From Dryas octopetala (taxonomy: Eukaryota; Streptophyta; Magnoliopsida; Rosales; Rosaceae), in NCBI GenBank assembly GCA_963921425.1, contig OY992834.1:20535923-20599922 (forward strand): DNA of 64,000 bases, written 5' to 3'. A model generated the notes under the pieces. The model had not been told where the DNA came from. It did no database searches and saw nothing but the letters and a program-made list of their open reading frames with translations. Shown piece by piece: positions 57,846 to 64,000 of the stretch (positions are counted from its first letter, which is position 1; every line of letters starts with the position of its first letter). The position numbers were made by a program, and so were the translations under genes.

Positions 57846-58246
57846 GAGGAGTGCTCTAAAGCTAACCAGTTAGCAAGTTAATACGAAGCTAACCATGTTT
57901 TTGAGCCCACCACATCACTAATCTCATAATCCGAACCATCAATTATTTAGGCCATATTTCAAAGATCATCATTGCAAAAAATTAACTAAATCGAAAATCA
58001 TGTAGTAATCTAATTGAGATCAAATAAATAAACGATCAGTATTTTTGATAAAAGCATAGAAATAGTTGTTATTATAATCAAATGACTAAATGACTTCCGA
58101 TTTTGAAGATTTTTTACAGGAATGATCTTTGAAGTAAGGCCTAAAAAATATACGGTTCGGATTTTGAAATTACATTGTGCAGTGGGCCCAACATGGTAGT
58201 TAGTTTTGTATTAAATTACTAACAAGTTAGTTTTAGAGCATTGTTG
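57846..58246. mobile_element. 401-bp Mutator-type MITE
   Basis: The inverted ends are GTGCTCTAAAGCTAACCAGT at the left and the inverse of ACAAGTTAGTTTTAGAGCAT at the right. The flanking TATAAACATA (10 bp) is present at both ends, but this motif is also common in the host sequence, so the exact limits are less sure. Confidence 0.7.
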
Positions 58247-58321
58247 TATAAACATATACTATAAACCTATAAACTTTACTATAAACTATAATAAACATAT
58301 ACAAACATATATAAATTATAA

Positions 58322-58838
58322 ACTCAATTACAAAATGTACCCACCAACTATAAGTGATATTTCAGATTGGTCCATGAACAAAAAATTATTTCAAATTGGT
58401 TCACTAACTAATACAAAACTACAAAATAGCACATCCATTATGAATTTCATCAAAAACGATAGTTAAATGCCACTTTGGACAACGATGACGTGGATTTTTT
58501 GAATTATGTGGACACCAAATTTGCTCCACATGTATTAATAATGTCATATTGATTAAAAAAAATAAAAATAAAAACTAACAAAACTTTTAAACCCTTTAAA
58601 AATATAATTAAATATGAGATCATTAATCCATGTGGTTTAAATTTAGTATCCACATCATTTAAAAAATCCATGTCAGTACTGTCTACACTGGCATTTAACG
58701 TTCTTATTAACGAAATTTGTAACGGATGTGGTAATTTGTAAATTTCTACTAGTTAATCTACTAATCTGAAATAATTTTTTGTTCATGAACCAATCTGAAA
58801 TATGTCATATAGTTGGTGGGTGTATTTGTAATTAAGCC
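58322..58838. mobile_element. 517-bp Mutator-type MITE
   Basis: AATTACAAAATGTACCCACC at the left is the inverse of the right end. Arms reach about 200 bp and include the TTTCAGATTGGTYCATGAAC block. Flanking TAAATTATAA (10 bp) is perfect at 58312-58321 and 58839-58848. Confidence 0.85.
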
Positions 58839-59008
58839 TAAATTATAATATGTATAAACTATATACTAGTATAAACTATATATTAAATAAATTATAAAGT
58901 ATATAAACTATAATAAACATATACAAACATATATAAACTATAATAGGAAATTTGGTTTACTCTATAATAGATATTAAAATCATATATAAACAAATTAATA
59001 TATAAAAA

Positions 59009-60281
59009 GAAAAATTTTAGCAAAATGACTATTACTATACCCCTATTTTCAGTTGAGAATCTCGTTTTCACTTTACTTCAATTAAGGACTATTATTTTTC
59101 AAGTGTTTCAATCAAGGATATTTCGTCACTTCTGTTAAAAATTATGTTAAAATTGTTCACGTAAGGGTCACGTGACTAATTTATAAGGACAAAAAAGTAA
59201 TATCTCCTAAAAATATATTAAAAAATAAAACTAATGAATTTTAAAAAGTAAAAAATAAAAAAAAACATCTCCCTTCATCTCCCATCACCGCCACCCCCTG
59301 CAGCATGCCGACCCGGCCCTCCCCATTCCCCCACCCAGCCCCACCCTTCCCTCTTCCCCCTCCCAGCCCCGCCCCTCCCTTCCCCTCCCCCACCACCTAG
59401 CCCGACCCGTCCAAATCGGAGAGAGAGAGAGAGAGACAGAGACAGAGAGAGAAAACAAAAAAAGTGAGAGATAAAGGCGACATGGGGATGGGGATGGGGC
59501 GGGGTCGGGGCTGGGTGCGACGGGCCCGGGGCTGGGTGGGGGGGGCGTGACAGGGATAGGTTAGGGGAAGGGGAAGGGCAGGGAAAGAGAAAGGAGAGGG
59601 GCAGAGAGAGATGAGAGAGGGTCGGGCTAGGTGGTGGGGGGAGGGGCGAAGCTGGGTGGGGGAAGGGGGAGGGCCGGGTCGGCATGTTGCAGGGGGTGGC
59701 GGTGGTGGGAGATGGAGGGAGATGGAGGGAGATGTTTTTTACTCTCAGGTTGCATGGAGTCGGCAGGTTGTAGGTGGTGGGAGGTGGTGAGAGATGGAGG
59801 CAGAGAGAGTTGAGAGAGAAAGTTGAGTCTGAGAGGGAGAGGAAAGGGGCGGGGCTGGGCTGATAGGGAAGAGGGATGGCCAGTGGAAGGGGGAGTCGCC
59901 GGTGGAGGGGAAGTCACCGGTGGTGGAAGATGAGTCGACAGTGGTAGCTGAGAGTGAGGGTGGGTCGGTGGTGGCTGGGGGGTGAGGTTGGTGTGGCTGG
60001 GTTTCAATTCCCACCTTTTTTTTTTTTTTTCATATTTTATAATTATTTTAGTTTAGTTTTTTATAATATTTTTTAAATGCACAAAAAAAACATAAATGCC
60101 CCTGCAAATTGGTCACGTGTGAGTCACGTGACCAGTTTTTAATGAAAAATTTGACAAAGTTGACGGAATATCCTTGATTTAAACACTTGAAAAATAATAG
60201 TCTTCAATTGAAACAAAATGAAAATGGAATCCTCAACTAAAAATAAGGGTATAGTTATAGTTCTTTTGCTAGAATTTTTCC
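59009..60281. mobile_element. Mutator-type element with GC-rich hairpin core
   Basis: The ends GAAAAATTTTAGCAAAATG and the inverse of CTTTTGCTAGAATTTTTCC pair over about 180 bp. Flanking TATATAAAAA (10 bp) is perfect at 58999-59008 and 60282-60291. The core (59270-60020) is very GC-rich: the left side contains ccgacccggccctccccatt and its complement returns near 59665-59690, so the core folds on itself. Confidence 0.88.
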
Positions 60282-60402
60282 TATATAAAAATGAATATAT
60301 ATTATAAGTGGTAGTTTGGTTCGGTTAAAATCGAAAATTTCAAAATTGAAAACCAAAACCAAACCGCTCATCATTGGTTTGGTTTGGTTTGGTTTGTTAT
60401 CC

Positions 60403-60403
<1 letters not shown>

Positions 60404-60445
<42 letters not shown>
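60404..60445 (+). repeat. A42 homopolymer within TTTGG repeats
   Basis: A run of about 42 A is flanked on both sides by (GGTTT)n-like sequence, in the right subterminal part of the TA-rich element. Confidence 0.9.
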
Positions 60446-60447
<2 letters not shown>

Positions 60448-60529
60448 AGACCACAATTGGTTTGGTTTGGTTTGGTTCGAAACTCGGTTTTTCGGTATTT
60501 TTGCACACCCCTAGTTTTAGGGGGATGTC

Positions 60530-60700
60530 CCCAACTTAGATTTCATTGGATTTTAAATGTCCAATAAAATCTAGGTGTCCCTAACTCAGATTTTAATGGA
60601 ATCCAAAGAAATCAAGGTGTCCCCAACTCAGATTTTAATGGATTCCAATGAAATCTAGGTGTCCTAAAAAAGTCATGGATTTCATTAAGTGAAGGATTTT
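60530..60700 (+). repeat. Tandem repeat of about 45-50 bp
   Basis: Three to four copies of a unit like aactcagattttaatggatt followed by ccaatgaaatctaggtgtcc. Its origin is unclear; no coding frame is supported. Confidence 0.7.
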
Positions 60701-60944
60701 AATGGATTTGAATGCATTTTTTACATATAACAAATTCCATGAGAATTCTAGCCAATTCTCTTGAATTTTGATAGATTCTATAGATTTTAAAATCAAAACC
60801 AATGAGAGAAAATTTAACTCAAACTTCAGCCGGCCCAAAAATTAAATAGAAGCTCAAACTGTCCATCGAGTGCTCGGTGGTACTTGCCAAACGCTTGGCT
60901 GCATCTGAAAGCTTCATCTACTAGTTGTTTTTGTAACCTAAAAC

Positions 60945-61130
60945 ATGCATCTGCAACCTAAAAAAAACATTTGCAACGTACCTAAAAAAAAAGCAATTGC
61001 AATATAAAAAATGCATCTGCAACCTAACTTGCATCTGCAACCTCCATCTACAAGTTGTATCTACAACCTAAAATATACATCTGCAACCTAAAAAATGCAA
61101 CTGCAATAAAAAATAATGCATCTGCAACCT
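60945..61130 (+). repeat. Minisatellite with TGCATCTGCAACCTAAAAA units
   Basis: About nine irregular copies, 18-25 bp each, with variants such as CATTTGCAACGTACCTAAAA and CATCTACAAGTTG. Confidence 0.85.
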
Positions 61131-61139
61131 AAAAATGTG

Positions 61140-61904
61140 CAAATTGCTTGTGTTTTGATTTTGTTTTTACAGTTAATTGTCATTTGTTAGACTTCGATTT
61201 TGCACCCACCACTCGCACATTCACATTCACATTCACTCATCGTATTACCATCACACCAACCTCGGCCACACTACCCTAAGTCCTTGTAGCCAAGGTGTCA
61301 GAACCTTTGCAATTGAGAGATGTTTCTTCATCGGTCAATGGTTGCCTGACCGGAAGTCAATTTCGTGCAACCCTATCACTTGTATGCTTGGCCTCGCGGC
61401 CGCATACTGGCATGCCCAACGTAAAATTTGGAGAAATGGTTTCCTTGATCTGCGACTTAGACGACACGTGGCTGTTGAGATTTTGAGGCAAACACATCTC
61501 ACCATGTGCTTTGGGCGAAATCTTTGACTCACATTAGATCAATCTCATAGGACAAACTTTTCTTCCTCATAAGGTTAGGTGATAGATCCCCGATTGACCA
61601 CTCATATGTCTTTGCATTCCTTTTCACTAAACTCTACCTCGAAAAATGTGTATTGTATCACTAATGTGTAGTAATTAGAAATACAAGACTATCTTAGTGT
61701 CTCTGGTTAGAAGGTTTGTTGGAATCTTCTACAACCTCATGAGATCTTGATTGATGATTGTTTAACCCTATACCAGGATATTATTTAGTTTGATCAGTTC
61801 TGGGACCTATAACTCAATAGGCACCCATGCTCTTGCCTTGATGTCCCTCGCATGCACAATCTCGGACTGATTGTCTCCCCAATTGAGCAAGCTTAAGAGC
61901 TATG
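61140..61904. other. Unassigned stretch
   Basis: A 116-residue frame (61177-61527) has mixed composition (HTTLSPCSQGVRTFAIERCF) but I recognise no family, and there is no supporting exon structure. The remaining part up to 61904 shows nothing I can name. It may be internal sequence of a decayed retrotransposon. Confidence 0.35.
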
Positions 61905-63830
61905 TGTTAGATGTATGCCCTAAATGTCAATTTAGGAATTCAATAAATAAATAAATAAAAGGGCAATGTTTATTTTATGCATACATCAATATATGTGAAT
62001 ACTGAACCAATATATAAAATATTCATGGATATTAAGGTAAGGAGAAAGCATTCAAACAAATATTAGAATTTTGAGACCTTTACTCCTTAACTCTTATTTT
62101 CTAAAAATGTTCTTGATCAACGAATCACATATTGGACACATATGATTATGTATAAGTACTTGTTATATCAGCACCTTCAAGGTGAATGATCAGTCTTAGA
62201 TCATTTGTGTAGATTGACACTATAATAGACAAGTGGGTAATTAATCAGAATTAAGTTTTCTAAACACGACTGTTGAAGGAATTTTTTGTATGGAAGTTTA
62301 CGACATGTCAAACAATAATCCTTAATTATAATGTCGTAAATAATCCTTTGACAAGATACACTATGGGTTACGTTGTGCATGCGTGACTAAACTTTGACTA
62401 TACAATATACCCATAATCGAGACAGGGACTTGGAGTACGTATAGCTCGAGTCTAGTGATTCATGTACGAAAGATCATGGTTGTACTATAAGGGATCTGTC
62501 TCATTCCATAAAGAAGTCGATAACCTAAATGACATTCTATAATAGCTGTCCTGGAGACTCTAGCCGGCCATAACATTATATTATAATTTGAGAAATGTCT
62601 TTTCAAATTATAAGATTTGACAACATCAGTTAGAAGACGTCTAGACATGTGAGCATTTACAGGGGATTAATAAAGAGTTTACATGCCCTATTGTTTATGT
62701 TCAGGGTTATTGTATGACAAAATGATATATTACAATAGGATTATAATTGAATAGTTTCACCGATATTTTGATTATTCTAGGCAGTCATGATACGGTGCTA
62801 AGTGTCACTCATGACTTGTGAATTAAAGAATTAATTAATTCAATATAATTTATTAATTATTTGTATTTTAAAAACATTTCTAATAGAAAACGTTAAATTC
62901 CACTGCCATAAGAAATAATTAATTAATTAGGTAGAAATTAATTATTAAGAATAATTAACTACGGTTCAAATTAGATTTGGGCTTAGTTTTATACTTAATA
63001 TTTAAGTCTCACTTAAGCAAACTCAAGCTAGTTGCATTCATGCAAAGCCCAAACTAGTTGTATTCATGCAAAGCCCAAGCAAATTGCATTCATGGAAAGT
63101 CCAAGTCAATTGCATTTTATGCAAAGCCCAAAATAATATATATTAGATATTTATATTTTGAAAATATTAATTATATATGTATATAAATAATTGGGATATT
63201 GACTTGGTAAATTAGTTTTAATTGGATAAAACTAATAACCAAAGTCTGATCAACCAAATTTAACTTGGCATTTTAATTAGGATAATTAATAAATAAAATG
63301 AAATATCCCAACAACCCATTCTCACCCTACATGGCTGGCCAACAATAAGATTGTTAGGAAATTTTGTTTTCCTACTTACACTATAAATAAGTGTTATTTA
63401 TCCTGGGTAAGAGTAAGTGAGAGTCCACCTAAGATTCAAACTTTTAAAGTATGTTCTTTCACTTTCTTGAGAGTTTGTAAAAAAGCAGAAAAGAAAGCCA
63501 ACCCTCTCACATACATAGCCGGCCATACATAAGAGAGAAGAATTTTGATTGTGAGCTATCACTTTCGATCTTCACTCTCATCTACCTTGGTCGGATTGCA
63601 TTCTTGTAGATAATTCTTAGAGGCATGACACTTGTGGTGCTAAAGGTGAATTTAAAGGTTGAAGTAAGCCACCATGAACAAGTATAGCTCCATTGATGAA
63701 CAAAAGCAGGTATTCTTTTATCTTAGTTCATGTATTGAATTCTATACTTGTATGTTATCACATCCTAGGTTATGAGTTTGATAAGAAAAAATTTAATTAT
63801 TACTTTATGCTGCATATTATAATATTTGTA
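61905..63830 (+). mobile_element. Putative Ty1/copia-type LTR (solo or truncated)
   Basis: TGTTAGATGTATGCCCTAAA at 61905 is a start typical of a class of long plant copia LTRs. Further down there are ctataaataagtg (about 63380, TATA-like) and a transcribed-leader-like stretch ending near aggcatgacacttgtggtgc. I could not find the matching end, a primer-binding site or a target duplication. The right limit is a guess, and the element may continue outside the window. Confidence 0.45.
63028..63130 (+). repeat. Tandem repeat of about 31 bp
   Basis: Four copies of a unit like agttgcattcatgcaaagcc. It lies inside the putative copia-type LTR. Confidence 0.85.
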
Positions 63831-64000
63831 TACCTAGTTCAATTTGGTTCACTTATTTTATACCTAGTTCAATTTTAGTGCACGATCATTTTTAAGTTCT
63901 GTTTTGGTCTACTAATTGTTTCACTTATTTAATAAAGGTCCAGTTTGAAATTTTAGTTTTAGGGTTTATGATTTTAAATTATTTGGTTTGTGTTTTCTTC

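Larger units (their letters stand above)
57429..60511. mobile_element. TA-rich element with GGGTGTGCA termini, upstream of THO1
   Basis: The left end cGGGTGTGCATGGTTGGAAA and the right end (inverse: TAGGGGTGTGCAAAAATACC) are inverted copies. Subterminal parts on both sides contain CCGAAC/GGTTTGG-type repeats. The body is largely TATAAAC/ATATACAAAC-like sequence and has received three Mutator-type insertions. No coding frame is visible. Terminal position and class (hAT-like?) are uncertain because no clean duplication is found. Confidence 0.55.

Noticed and set aside
59275..60014. Several Pro/His-rich minus-strand frames
   Set aside because: They lie in the GC-rich fold-back core of a Mutator-type element, and the composition alone explains them.
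61177..61527. 116-residue frame as a host gene
   Set aside because: Mixed frames, no family signature and no exon structure. It was kept only as an unassigned stretch.

Overview
This window looks like nuclear DNA of a flowering plant, most likely a eudicot. It holds two intron-rich, single-copy-type plant genes: CFAP20/BUG22 (plus strand) and THO1/HPR1 of the THO/TREX complex (minus strand). They sit in a dense, nested field of plant transposable elements. I see no tRNA, rRNA, organellar or bacterial signal.

Left half (1-30.2 kb), transposon territory. A decayed L1-type LINE runs from the window edge to its A-rich tail near 17.86 kb. It is split by three later insertions: a Mutator-like element (1844-3482), a young 11.24-kb Ty3/gypsy element of the Tat type (5105-16348, 635-bp LTRs, duplication ATGAA) and a 395-bp MITE (16428-16822). 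The Tat element has a broken gag and one long pol frame with two RNase H domains. On the opposite strand, between pol and the 3' LTR, it carries a four-exon antisense gene whose splice phases close exactly into 631 codons. A solo LTR of the same family lies at 19101-19736. Next come a decayed chromodomain Ty3/gypsy element (21991-27690, with a MITE inside its 3' LTR) and two Mutator-type elements back to back. The second of these holds a 0.2-kb near-perfect palindrome and ends just upstream of CFAP20.

Middle and right (30.2-57.4 kb), host genes. CFAP20 has a non-coding first exon and five coding exons (190 codons). THO1 has 21 coding exons (607 codons) over 16.3 kb, and its ATG is the last codon of a 5' exon. 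The two genes converge, separated by about 6.5 kb that holds a LINE fragment, three MITEs and simple repeats. One Mutator-type element sits in the last intron of THO1.

Right edge (57.4-64 kb). A TA-rich element immediately upstream of THO1 carries three nested Mutator-type insertions. It is followed by minisatellites and what looks like a long Ty1/copia-type LTR running toward the window end.

Recurring theme: at least nine elements have long terminal inverted repeats and 9-10 bp duplications but no transposase (non-autonomous Mutator type). Several carry a GC-rich, strand-skewed, self-complementary core. Splice sites and phases were worked out by hand, and all family names come from recognised motifs, not from searches.
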